A DNA stretch of 64,000 nt from Svornostia abyssi (GTDB lineage: Bacteria; Actinomycetota; Thermoleophilia; Solirubrobacterales; Solirubrobacteraceae), in assembly GCA_024666565.1 (NCBI GenBank), contig CP088295.1:3162001-3226000 (forward strand). The letters run 5' to 3'. Below, in pieces: positions 42,180-49,245 of this stretch; position 1 is the stretch's first letter, and each line of letters begins with the position of its first letter. A program made the position numbers and the translations under genes. A model generated the notes under the pieces. It made no database searches, had not been told where the DNA came from, and was given only the letters and a program-made list of their open reading frames with translations.

Positions 42180-42267
42180 TGGCTATGCGAACGCCTGCGC
42201 GAGTTGATGGGCCACCCCGGCTACAAGACCACGCTCATCTACGCGGACTACTCATGCATGAGCTGAG
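42180..42267 (+). pseudogene. Tyrosine integrase C-terminal remnant
   Basis: In one frame the sequence RLRELMGHPGYKTTLIYADY (about 42191-42250) matches the end of a phage-type integrase, including GH and the nucleophilic Tyr, and is followed by a stop. Upstream, 41990-42180 has no consistent coding, and 42268-42383 is empty. It is the only trace of an integrase in element B. Confidence 0.6.
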
Positions 42268-42383
42268 CCGTTTCGATCGTGAAGCGCAGCGAGCCGTCGA
42301 GGCCGGCAGCAGCTGATGCTTCTTCCGACGATCACCGCGAGTTGGATGATTGAGAGTCGCTGCGTTGGGGCACGAGGAGCGTC

Positions 42384-43624
42384 GTGAGACGCGCCGTCAT
42401 CCTTCTGCTGAGTGTCGGCGTGTGTGTGTCGGCGGGTGACTCCCGAGCCGAGCTGCCCGATGTCGGGACGTGGATCGGGAACCGCGAGGTGGCTGCGTCG
42501 TCCGCTGGGCATCTCGCGGTGCCGTCGGAGACCTCGGATTTTCCGGCTCGTGATCAGGTTCGCGGATCCTGGTGGGGCGTTCGGGCCGCCGGTTCCGCTC
42601 CCGGGGAAGGGCGGGTACGCCCCCGTGGTCGCGCTCGGACCGAGCGGGGAGGCGCTCGCGGTCTGGACGCTGGGCGGTCCGAACGACATCGCGCTCGCAG
42701 CGTTCCGGCCACCGGGCGGCGCGTTCGGCCCCGCGGAGCAGATAGCCGTCGACGCCGCGTTCGGGGAGGACGGTCCGACGACCGCCTTTGACGCCTCAGG
42801 CACGGCGACCGTGCTGTGGGCGAGCACGACAGGCAGGTCGGTCGTCATGCGCCAGCGCGCGCCTGATGGATCTTGGTCGTCGCGCGATGAGATCCGCGCG
42901 CCCAACGCGTTCCGACCGCAGCTTGCGCTCGCGTCGTCCGGCGCGGCTGTGGCGACGTGGCGGCAGACACCGCGGATCCCGACCGGGGGGTTTCCGAGGA
43001 CCCAGGTCGCGGTCGCGACACGTCCGGCCGGCGGTCGGTTTGGAGTACCGCAGGTCGTCGCCGGTCTGAAACGCGACACGCCACAGGAACCAGTCCTCAA
43101 CATGAACGACCGCGGAGACGCGGTCGTGGCCTGGATCGAAGACGAGCCGGAGCGCGGAGAGTTCTTCTCCGCGATCTACGCGGCGTTCCGCAGTGGCGAA
43201 GGGCGGTTCGGCAGCGCCACGTATCTCGCGCCGGCTCGTCTCGGGCAGCGGGCGGTCCGTCTCTGGCGGCCCCGACGGTCGGATGGTGCTCGCGTGGGGC
43301 GCGTACTGGGACCGGGCCGGCGAGGCGCGCATCCGCACCGCGTCGGGCCGGCTGCTGCCGATCCGGGTCGTCTCTCGTGATCTGCAGGAGGACACCGCGC
43401 CCGTTGCCCTGGCGTACGGCCAGGGTGTCGTCGCCTGGAACGACCGCGATCCTGGCGTGACGCACGTCCGCTTCGCCCGCGCGAACGGCGTCGGCGCGTT
43501 TGGACTGCCGGAGCACGCGCTCACCGCGCGGGAGATTGGCGGGTCACGCGCGCCGCAGCTGTTCGCCGTGCCGTCCGGGCTTGTGCTGGTTGGCCCGGGC
43601 GATCGGATCAGTCGTTCGCCGTGA
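42384..43624 (+). pseudogene. Secreted repeat protein of unknown function, two frameshifts
   Basis: GTG 42384 starts a signal peptide (MRRAVILLLSVGVCVSAG). Removing one T at 42539-42542 joins SDF to RLVIRFADPGGAFGPPVPLP, and removing one C near 43231 joins LA to RLVSGSGRSVSGGPDGRMVL; the frame ends at 43624. The product of about 412 residues has repeated beta-strand units (ALGPSGEALAVWTLG, AFDASGTATVLWAS, LASSGAAVATWRQ, NMNDRGDAVVAWIE), as in beta-propeller surface proteins common in Thermoleophilia. Its function is unknown. Confidence 0.5.
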
Positions 43625-43732
43625 TTGGTCGAGAGCGGGTCGACACGGCTCCGACGCACCATCCTCGACTACGCCGATCGGGTCGTGCCGCCATACGGGG
43701 GCCAACTCCGCCGGCAGCGCCTCTGAGCTGAC

Positions 43733-44029
43733 ATGCAGGAGACGTCAGAGGCGTCATTAGGTCAGAGCGCACGATCCACCGTCCTCACGAGCGACCTGAA
43801 ACCTCCGTCAAGTCTCCCAGTCCCCTCGGTGACGCGCGGCCTGACACGCGCGGACCTCATGACCGCCACGCAGGTCGCCGATCTCCTGGACGTTCCTGTC
43901 TCCACCGTCCTCGAGTGGGGGCGGAACGGGACCCTGCCAAGAGTCAAGCTCGGTCGGCACGTCCGTTTCCTCCGCACGCAGGTCGAGCAGGTCATCCTTG
44001 CCGCGTCGCCGCGAGTACGAGCGGACTGA
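43733..44029 (+). CDS. Excisionase-like helix-turn-helix protein of element B
   Basis: A 98-residue protein from ATG 43733 whose second half, LMTATQVADLLDVPVSTVLE to GRHVRFLRTQVEQVIL, is a complete HTH_17/excisionase domain. The first 45 residues are Ser/Pro-rich and could be an over-long start. It lies 107 bases from the tRNA-Gly att site, where an excisionase is expected. The frame is intact, while the integrase of the same element is a remnant. Confidence 0.7.
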   Translation: MQETSEASLGQSARSTVLTSDLKPPSSLPVPSVTRGLTRADLMTATQVADLLDVPVSTVLEWGRNGTLPRVKLGRHVRFLRTQVEQVILAASPRVRAD

Positions 44030-44105
44030 CGCCAGCGTGCAATTTGGTCCGCCCGGTTGGTCCGCCCGAGCGGGCGGGAGGCGTCTCGTAGGACGTCAGA
44101 AACGC

Positions 44106-44131
44106 AGAAGGCCCGCGGTTGCGGGCCTTCT
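44106..44131 (-). terminator. Terminator of tRNA-Gly
   Basis: Perfect 11-bp stem AGAAGGCCCGC / GCGGGCCTTCT with a GGTT loop, five bases downstream (leftward) of the tRNA 3' end. Confidence 0.8.
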
Positions 44132-44135
44132 GATC

Positions 44136-44178
44136 AAGCGGATGAAGGGACTCGAACCCTCGACCTTCTGCATGGCAA
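44136..44178. repeat. att site copy 3, within tRNA-Gly
   Basis: The 43-bp segment shared with 22249-22291 and 30868-30910; here it is the 3' half of the complete tRNA gene. It is the active attachment site, since every element must restore the tRNA 3' end on integration. Confidence 0.85.
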
Positions 44179-44210
44179 GCAGACGCTCTAGCCAACTGAG
44201 CTACATCCGC
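44137..44210 (-). tRNA. tRNA-Gly (anticodon GCC)
   Basis: 74 bases without encoded CCA. Acceptor GCGGATG / CATCCGC, D-stem GCTC / GAGC, anticodon stem TCTGC / GCAGA around the loop TTGCCAT, T-loop TTCGAGT, discriminator U as usual for tRNA-Gly. All arms pair. It is the integration target of the tandem elements to its left. Confidence 0.95.
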
Positions 44211-44282
44211 GAGGAGAAGCGATGATAGCGGCCCCGCACGCCCGCTTGCGATCAGGGCTCAAGTCCCGCGTCCCATCCGCCG

Positions 44283-44891
44283 ATGGGGCCCCCGATGCGC
44301 ATGCCTCCCGCTCTGCGCAAACGCGAGACCCACGGCCAGTGGCCGTGGGTGGCAGCAACGGCAGCGGCACCCTCCGCCGCCGTCGCGTACGCCGCTCGTG
44401 ACTGGCTGAAGCAGGACGGGCGATGGGCGCTCTGGCTCCCGTTGCCCGTCCTGTTCTGCCATCAGACCGAGGAGTGGGTCGTCCCCGGCGGGTTCCTGCC
44501 GTGGTTCAACCGCGAGGTCACCCACAGCGGGCAGGACGAGTTCCCGATCACGCGGGAGCTCGGGCTCGTCATCAACGTCGGGCTGGGGTGGGTGCTGTGC
44601 GCCGCGGCCGGCGCAGCGGGTCGCCGGCGCCCGTTCCTGCCGGCCATGAGCCTCGCGCTGTTCATCGGCAATGCGGGCTTGCACGGCGGTCAGCTCGTCA
44701 AGGCTCGGCGCTACAACCCGGGCGCCGGAACGGGCGTGCTCGTCATGTTGCCGCTCGGCGTCCTGGGGCTCATCCGGCTGCTGCGTGACCCGGAGGTCGA
44801 GAAGCGCCGCGTCGTCGCGGGCGTCGCCGCGGGGATCGCCGCGTCGGCAGCGCTGCTGGTCGTGATGCGGTTTCGCGTCAGCCGCGGCTGA
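44283..44891 (+). CDS. HXXEE domain membrane protein
   Basis: The 202-residue integral membrane protein carries the eponymous motif as CHQTEEWVVPGGF, plus NREVTHSGQDEFP and GNAGLHGGQLVKA, the later conserved His. A start at ATG 44295 is equally possible. HXXEE proteins are putative membrane enzymes of unknown reaction. It is convergent with the SanA-like gene, overlapping it by 14 bases. Confidence 0.75.
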   Translation: MGPPMRMPPALRKRETHGQWPWVAATAAAPSAAVAYAARDWLKQDGRWALWLPLPVLFCHQTEEWVVPGGFLPWFNREVTHSGQDEFPITRELGLVINVGLGWVLCAAAGAAGRRRPFLPAMSLALFIGNAGLHGGQLVKARRYNPGAGTGVLVMLPLGVLGLIRLLRDPEVEKRRVVAGVAAGIAASAALLVVMRFRVSRG

Positions 44892-45552
44892 GCCGGCCAT
44901 CGCCGGTGATCGGGATCGGCGGCCCCAGGAACTGCGGGTCGCGTCCCACGGCCACCTCCTGCACGGCCTTCGGCCGCGCGAGCCACTCCCGCACCGAAGA
45001 GCGTCCGTTCTGCCTGCCGTAGCCGCGCAGGTCCGATGCCACGCCGTGGACGTCGAGTCCCGCGCGTTCACCGAGCCACACGGCGCGGGGGAGGTGGAAG
45101 CCCTGCGTGACGACCAGCGCGGACTGCACGCCGAAGACCTTCTGGGCTCGAACCATGCTGCTCCACGTGTCGAAGCCGGCGTGGTCGGTGAAGATGTCGC
45201 GGTCGGGAACGCCGGCGTCGAGCAGCCCCTGGCGCATGGCGTTGACCTCGTCGTAGCCACGCGTGCCGTGGTCGCCTGAGGCCAGGACCTTGTCGACCTT
45301 GCCCTCGAGGTACAGGCGGGCGCCCGTGCTGACCCGGTCGGCCAGCATCGGGCTCATCTGCCCGTCGGGCTGGACCTTCGCGCCGAGGACGATCGCGGTC
45401 TGCGCCTGGGGCGCCTGGTCCGGGCGATCGGTGATCTGGCCGCGCGTTCCGACGAGGACGAGTGCGTTCGAGATCAACAGGACCGCGGTCCCGAGGACGA
45501 CGAAACCTACGAGCAGGCCCGCCGCCAGCATCCGGCGTGAACGTCTGCGCAT
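44878..45552 (-). CDS. SanA/YdcF-like membrane protein (DUF218)
   Basis: From ATG 45552, 224 residues: one N-terminal membrane anchor (AAGLLVGFVVLGTAVLLI) and a DUF218 domain with AIVLGAKVQPDGQMSPMLAD, LASGDHGTRGYDEVNAM and VVTQGFHLPRAVWL. SanA of enterobacteria affects vancomycin exclusion; ElyC/YdcF relatives act in envelope metabolism. It lies just downstream of tRNA-Cys on the same strand. Confidence 0.83.
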   Translation of the reverse strand: MRRRSRRMLAAGLLVGFVVLGTAVLLISNALVLVGTRGQITDRPDQAPQAQTAIVLGAKVQPDGQMSPMLADRVSTGARLYLEGKVDKVLASGDHGTRGYDEVNAMRQGLLDAGVPDRDIFTDHAGFDTWSSMVRAQKVFGVQSALVVTQGFHLPRAVWLGERAGLDVHGVASDLRGYGRQNGRSSVREWLARPKAVQEVAVGRDPQFLGPPIPITGDGRLSRG

Positions 45553-45579
45553 GTGCGCCCCCTGAGTCGCCTCGGAGAG

Positions 45580-45650
45580 AGGCGCCGACCAGAATCGAAC
45601 TGGTGTAAACGGCTTTGCAGGCCGCTGCGTAGCCACTCCGCCACGGCGCC
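45580..45650 (-). tRNA. tRNA-Cys (anticodon GCA)
   Basis: 71 bases; acceptor GGCGCCG / CGGCGCC, anticodon loop CTGCAAA, T-arm ACCAG-TTCGATT-CTGGT, discriminator U. CCA is not encoded. Confidence 0.95.
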
Positions 45651-45745
45651 GGGGACGGGTAATGCTAGTGGGCCATCGGACCGTTCGGCTCAGCGGGTGG
45701 AGCCGGGCGTATCCTCCGCCGCATGGCCGACCCAGTCAACAACCT

Positions 45746-46363
45746 GTGAGCGCCGCGCCCGTCCGCTTCTGCGACGAGTTTCCGGGCGTCGTGGGGTGGA
45801 TCCACCCGGAGCCGACGTGGATGCTGCGCGCCGGCCACGCCGTCCTGAGCGGCGGCAGGGTCTGGGTGATCGATCCGCCCGCGGGGGAAGGCGTCCTTGA
45901 GCGGATCGTGGGCCTGGGCGTCCCGGGCGGCGTCGTGCAGCTGCTGGATCGCCACAACCGCGACTGCGCGGACGTCGCACACCGGCTCGGCGTGCCGCTT
46001 TACAAGCTGCCGTTCAACGGCGTCGCCGACGCGCCGTTCGAGGTGCTGTCGATCCTGCGGATCCCCGGCTGGCACGAGGTCGCGCTGTGGTTCCCGGCTG
46101 AGAAGACCCTCGTGTGCGCGGATGTCCTCGCGGCCGCGCCCGGCTACACCGCGCGCCGCGAGCGCGTTGGCGTCCACCCGATGCTGCGGGCGCTGCCGCC
46201 GAGGAAGCTCGGCGAGCTCGATGTGCAGCTCCTCCTCATGGGCCACGGCGAAGGGGTCGCCGGTCCTGAAGCCCGCCCGGCGATCGCCGAGGCGCTGCGC
46301 ACGGCGCGTCGCAACCTGCCGGCCGTGCTCCTCGACAACATCAAGCACGCGGTGGGGCGCTAG
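45746..46363 (+). CDS. Metallo-beta-lactamase-fold-like protein, metal motif degenerate
   Basis: From GTG 45746, 205 residues with strand-turn patterns of a metallo-beta-lactamase fold (GGRVWVIDPPAGEGV, VVQLLDRHNRDCADVAHRLG, LVCADVLAAAPGYT, LLMGHGEGV). The HxHxDH motif is replaced by DRHNRDC, and only one later His-Gly remains, so metal binding is doubtful. An 8-codon frame starting at ATG 45723 ends in the overlapping GTGA and could be a short leader. The gene lies between tRNA-Cys and tRNA-Val. Confidence 0.55.
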   Translation: MSAAPVRFCDEFPGVVGWIHPEPTWMLRAGHAVLSGGRVWVIDPPAGEGVLERIVGLGVPGGVVQLLDRHNRDCADVAHRLGVPLYKLPFNGVADAPFEVLSILRIPGWHEVALWFPAEKTLVCADVLAAAPGYTARRERVGVHPMLRALPPRKLGELDVQLLLMGHGEGVAGPEARPAIAEALRTARRNLPAVLLDNIKHAVGR

Positions 46364-46399
46364 ACGACGCGCCACGCTTGCTACCCTGCTGGTCTCCCA

Positions 46400-46472
46400 G
46401 GGCGATTAGCTCAGCTGGGAGAGCGCCTGCTCGACAAGCAGGAGGTCACTGGTTCGAGCCCAGTATCGCCCA
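46400..46472 (+). tRNA. tRNA-Val (anticodon GAC) with C33
   Basis: 73 bases; acceptor GGGCGAT / ATCGCCC, D-stem GCTC / GAGC, anticodon stem CCTGC / GCAGG around the loop TCGACAA, T-arm ACTGG-TTCGAGC-CCAGT, discriminator A. The anticodon is GAC. The position before it is C rather than the near-universal U33. Confidence 0.92.
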
Positions 46473-46477
46473 CCTTG

Positions 46478-46500
46478 AAGGCCCCGGACTCCGGGGCCTT
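46478..46500 (+). terminator. Terminator of tRNA-Val
   Basis: Perfect 10-bp stem AAGGCCCCGG / CCGGGGCCTT with a 3-base loop, five bases after the tRNA. Confidence 0.8.
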
Positions 46501-46534
46501 CGCCGTTTCCGGGGCGCAGGCGTACAGTCCAAAC

Positions 46535-47296
46535 ATGACGAACGGACGCCGGATCGGATCGGCCATCACCATCGCGGCGCTCGTCGCGGGTGCGACGGCG
46601 TCGGCGGCGCCGGCCAAGGGCACCAAGCTGCAGGGCACGATCTCGTGGACGACCACCGCCACGACGAAGACGGACACCCCCGGCGGTGACGCCTTCACCG
46701 CCAAGGAGACCCGCACGGTCACCCTCAAGGTGAAGATGACCAAGCGCGCGGGCGCGGCCGGCTGGCAGCCCGAGGACAACGGCAGTTCGTACACCGGGCG
46801 CTACACGCTGAGCTCGACGCGGCTCGAGCGCGACAGCACCGGCGCGACCACCTGCACCACGACGAACGAGTCGACCGGCTCGGGGAGCGGGGCCCTGCCC
46901 AAGAAGCCGCGGAGCACGACCCCGCCCGCGCTGTTCGGCGACGTCCTGCCGTCCACGGCGTCGCTCGGCGCACGGACGAAGGCCATCGTGCTGCAGCCGC
47001 TCCTTCGCTACAAGGGCCAGGCCACCGTGAAGTACGAAGGGTCCGGGCTGAGCCCCTGCCAGAGCGGCCAGGACGTCGATCCGATCGAGGGGTCGCTCGC
47101 ACCCACAGACAGCTCCGAGCAGATCTGTTACCCGAGCGGGACGAGCAAGCGGACCACGACCCCGCGGGCCGGGACGGTCATGGGCGCCTGGAAGAAGTCG
47201 GCGCGCGCGTTCTCGTTCACCTGCTCGGACACGTGGAAGGAGCCGGAGGGCAAGACGGTCACGACGCGGGTGACGGGCTCGTTGAAGCTGAAGTAG
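46535..47296 (+). CDS. Secreted protein of unknown function
   Basis: From ATG 46535, 253 residues with a signal peptide (residues 1 to about 27, ITIAALVAGATASAAPA) and a Thr/Ser/Lys-rich mature part with two Cys pairs (TTCTTTN and SPCQSGQ / QICYP / FTCSD). The family is not recognised; it looks like a small beta-rich exported protein. The C-terminus is complete and followed by a very strong hairpin. Confidence 0.6.
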   Translation: MTNGRRIGSAITIAALVAGATASAAPAKGTKLQGTISWTTTATTKTDTPGGDAFTAKETRTVTLKVKMTKRAGAAGWQPEDNGSSYTGRYTLSSTRLERDSTGATTCTTTNESTGSGSGALPKKPRSTTPPALFGDVLPSTASLGARTKAIVLQPLLRYKGQATVKYEGSGLSPCQSGQDVDPIEGSLAPTDSSEQICYPSGTSKRTTTPRAGTVMGAWKKSARAFSFTCSDTWKEPEGKTVTTRVTGSLKLK

Positions 47297-47300
47297 GCGG

Positions 47301-47348
47301 CGCGCTTCCGCGGGAGCGTTGACGCGGAAACGCTCCCGCGGAAGCGCG
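47301..47348. terminator. 20-bp perfect inverted repeat, likely bidirectional or factor-independent terminator
   Basis: Arms 47301-47320 and 47329-47348 are exact reverse complements (20 bp) around the 8-base loop GACGCGGA. It begins five bases after a stop codon and ends 16 bases before the next ATG, so the same stretch also lies inside the promoter or leader of the next gene. Confidence 0.65.
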
Positions 47349-47364
47349 TCGTAGAGTCACGGGC

Positions 47365-47592
47365 ATGTCCAAGCCGACCGACTCCAAGCGGCGATGGAGC
47401 GACCTGTCACCCGCCCAGCAGGGGGCGGTCATCGCCGTCGGCGCCCTGCAGTTCGGGCTGCAGGCGTTCGCGCTTCGCGACCTCAAGCGTCGCCCGGCCC
47501 GCCAGGTGCGCGGCCCGAAGCCCGCGTGGGCGGCCGCGTCGTTCATCAACTTCCTCGGCCCGCTGGCGTACCTGCGCTGGGGCCGGCGGTAG
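47365..47592 (+). CDS. Small PLDc_N-like membrane protein
   Basis: A 75-residue protein with two hydrophobic segments (QGAVIAVGALQFGLQAFAL and FINFLGPLAYLRWGRR). The NFLGPLAYLRWGR ending is typical of the phospholipase D nuclease N-terminal (PLDc_N) small membrane proteins. Its role is unknown. The ATG at 47365 lies soon after the 20-bp inverted repeat. Confidence 0.65.
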   Translation: MSKPTDSKRRWSDLSPAQQGAVIAVGALQFGLQAFALRDLKRRPARQVRGPKPAWAAASFINFLGPLAYLRWGRR

Positions 47593-47677
47593 GCCTGCCC
47601 CGCTCCGTAGTCGCCCGCCGGTCGTAGCGGGCGGCTGCGGTTGTCGGGCGCCGGGCGGCTCGGCAGTCTGCGCCCGA

Positions 47678-48976
47678 ATGGCCACCACGAGCGAGTCCGA
47701 CGCTACCCCGTCGACTCGTCGCCGCCCGCCGGGGCGGCGCGAGCGCGTGGTCTTCACCACGGCCGCCGCGCTCATCGCGCTCTACGTCATCGACGATGGG
47801 CTGATGCACCGCGAGCCGGGGACGAGCGCGGCGGACCACGTGAGCAGCATGCTCGTGCCGCTCGCGCTGCTCGGCGGGAGCGTCGCGTGGCAGCGACACG
47901 CTCGCGCGGGCGTGCGCGCGACCCTGGCGCTCGTCTGGGGCGTGCTCGCGCTCACGGCCGGGGTCGCCGACGGCGTGCGACACATCGCGGTCGATCGCTT
48001 CGGCGGTGACGACGCCACGGCGCTGCTCGCCGGCGTCGCCGGGATCGTGCTCCTCCTCCTCGGGGTCATCACCCTGTGGCGGACCCGCCGGCTCGACGAG
48101 CACGTCCCGCGCCGGCTGGCCCGTCGCACCCTGGTCGGCGTCGGCGCGGCGATCGTGGCGTTCTTCGTCGTCCTGCCCATGGCGTTCGCGATCGTCGGCG
48201 CCCGGAAGGCCCGCGAGCCCGTCACGGCCGCCGATCTCGGGCGCCCGCATGAGGAGATCGAGCTGTGCACCAGCGACGGCCTGTGCCTGTCCGGCTGGTA
48301 CGTCCCGTCGCGCAACGGCGCCGCGGTCATCGTGTTCCCCGGCCGGAGCGGACCGGTCGACCACGCGCGGATGCTCGCCCGCAACGGCTACGGCGCGCTG
48401 ATGCTCGACCGTCGCGGAGAAGGGGAGAGCGAGGGTGACTACAGCGCCCGCGGGTGGGGTGGAGAACCCGATCTGCGCGCGGCGCTGGACTTCCTCAGCG
48501 CGCGGCCCGACGTCGACGCGCAGCGCATCGGCGGGCTCGGCCTCTCCGTCGGGGGCGAGTTGCTGCTGCAGACCGCGGCGCACGATCCGCGCCTGAAGGC
48601 CGTCGTCTCCGAAGGCGCCGGCCAGCGGTCCATCAAGGAGCAGATGCACGCCCCTGACGCGCCGAGCGCGCTGCGGTGGCTGTCGCCCAGCACCGTCGAG
48701 ACGGTGGCCACGATGGTCCTCACCGGCCGCCAGCCGCCTGAGGACCTGACCGAGCTCGTCGGGCGGATCGCACCGCGGGCGGTCTTGCTCATCCGGGCGA
48801 AGGACGGCAACGCCGACGAGGAGCTGAACACCGTCTACCTCGAGCGCGCGGGGGAGCCGAAGGCGTTGTGGACACTGCCGACCGGCGGGCACACCGGCGG
48901 CCTGGACGAAGACCCAGCGGCGTACGAGCGCCGCGTGATCGGGTTCTTCGACACAGAACTACCACTGCACAACTGA
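47678..48976 (+). CDS. Membrane-anchored alpha/beta hydrolase
   Basis: 432 residues: four N-terminal membrane helices (about 25-190), then an alpha/beta hydrolase domain with VIVFPGRSGPVDHARMLARN, the nucleophile elbow GLGLSVGGE (Ser), an acidic residue in LLIRAKDGNADEE and the His in LPTGGHTGGLDEDP. It is probably an extracellular-facing or cytosolic esterase with unknown substrate. Its stop codon lies within an inverted repeat that precedes the DUF2892-MMPL pair. Confidence 0.77.
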   Translation: MATTSESDATPSTRRRPPGRRERVVFTTAAALIALYVIDDGLMHREPGTSAADHVSSMLVPLALLGGSVAWQRHARAGVRATLALVWGVLALTAGVADGVRHIAVDRFGGDDATALLAGVAGIVLLLLGVITLWRTRRLDEHVPRRLARRTLVGVGAAIVAFFVVLPMAFAIVGARKAREPVTAADLGRPHEEIELCTSDGLCLSGWYVPSRNGAAVIVFPGRSGPVDHARMLARNGYGALMLDRRGEGESEGDYSARGWGGEPDLRAALDFLSARPDVDAQRIGGLGLSVGGELLLQTAAHDPRLKAVVSEGAGQRSIKEQMHAPDAPSALRWLSPSTVETVATMVLTGRQPPEDLTELVGRIAPRAVLLIRAKDGNADEELNTVYLERAGEPKALWTLPTGGHTGGLDEDPAAYERRVIGFFDTELPLHN

Positions 48977-48986
48977 ACAGTGGTAG
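48959..48986. promoter_or_regulatory. Operator-like palindrome before the DUF2892-MMPL pair
   Basis: Perfect 9-bp arms CTACCACTG / CAGTGGTAG spaced by 10 bases, ending ten bases before the ATG at 48997 and overlapping the stop of the upstream gene. The size fits a TetR- or MarR-type operator controlling the exporter; no regulator is encoded next to it. Confidence 0.5.
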
Positions 48987-48996
48987 AGTGTCGGAC

Positions 48997-49245
48997 ATGT
49001 CCACGACCGCCCTATCCACACAGCGTCGTGCCTGGCCGCTGGAGCGCGTGCTCTTCACCATGGCCGGCACCATGACGCTCCTCAGCGCGCTCCTCGCCGC
49101 CACGGTCTCGCCGTGGTTCCTGCTGCTGACGGCCTTCGTCGGCGTCAACCAGCTGCTGTTCGCCGCCACCGGCGCCTGCCTGGCGTCCCTCGTCCTCACG
49201 AAGGCGTTCGGCTTCCGCTCCGCGTGCGCGGAGGTGTCGCGATGA
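48997..49245 (+). CDS. DUF2892 small membrane protein
   Basis: 82 residues with two membrane helices (MAGTMTLLSALLAATVSPWF and LAFVGVN-like LLFAATGACLASLVLTKAFG), matching DUF2892 (the YgaP membrane part). Its stop overlaps the ATG of the MMPL gene (ATGA), so it is probably a subunit or partner in the same operon. Confidence 0.72.
   Translation: MSTTALSTQRRAWPLERVLFTMAGTMTLLSALLAATVSPWFLLLTAFVGVNQLLFAATGACLASLVLTKAFGFRSACAEVSR

Larger units (their letters stand above)
30868..44178. mobile_element. Element B: metal-resistance genomic island at tRNA-Gly
   Basis: 13.3 kb between att copy 2 and the intact tRNA-Gly. Content: CopC-CopD, a BNR-type lipoprotein, UppP, two ArsR sensors, two P1B-ATPases (one truncated), an ICMT-like gene, a CDF transporter, a cyclase-YHS gene, CcdA, a secreted repeat protein, an integrase fragment and an excisionase-like gene. 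Several pieces are duplicated and truncated (copC start, BNR end, cyclase start). Many genes have one-base indels. The integrase remnant implies it can no longer move by itself. Confidence 0.65.

Noticed and set aside
44178..44210. Additional complete tRNA genes at the other att copies
   Set aside because: Only the 3' half is present at 22249 and 30868; the sequence to the right does not supply a D-arm or 5' acceptor strand.
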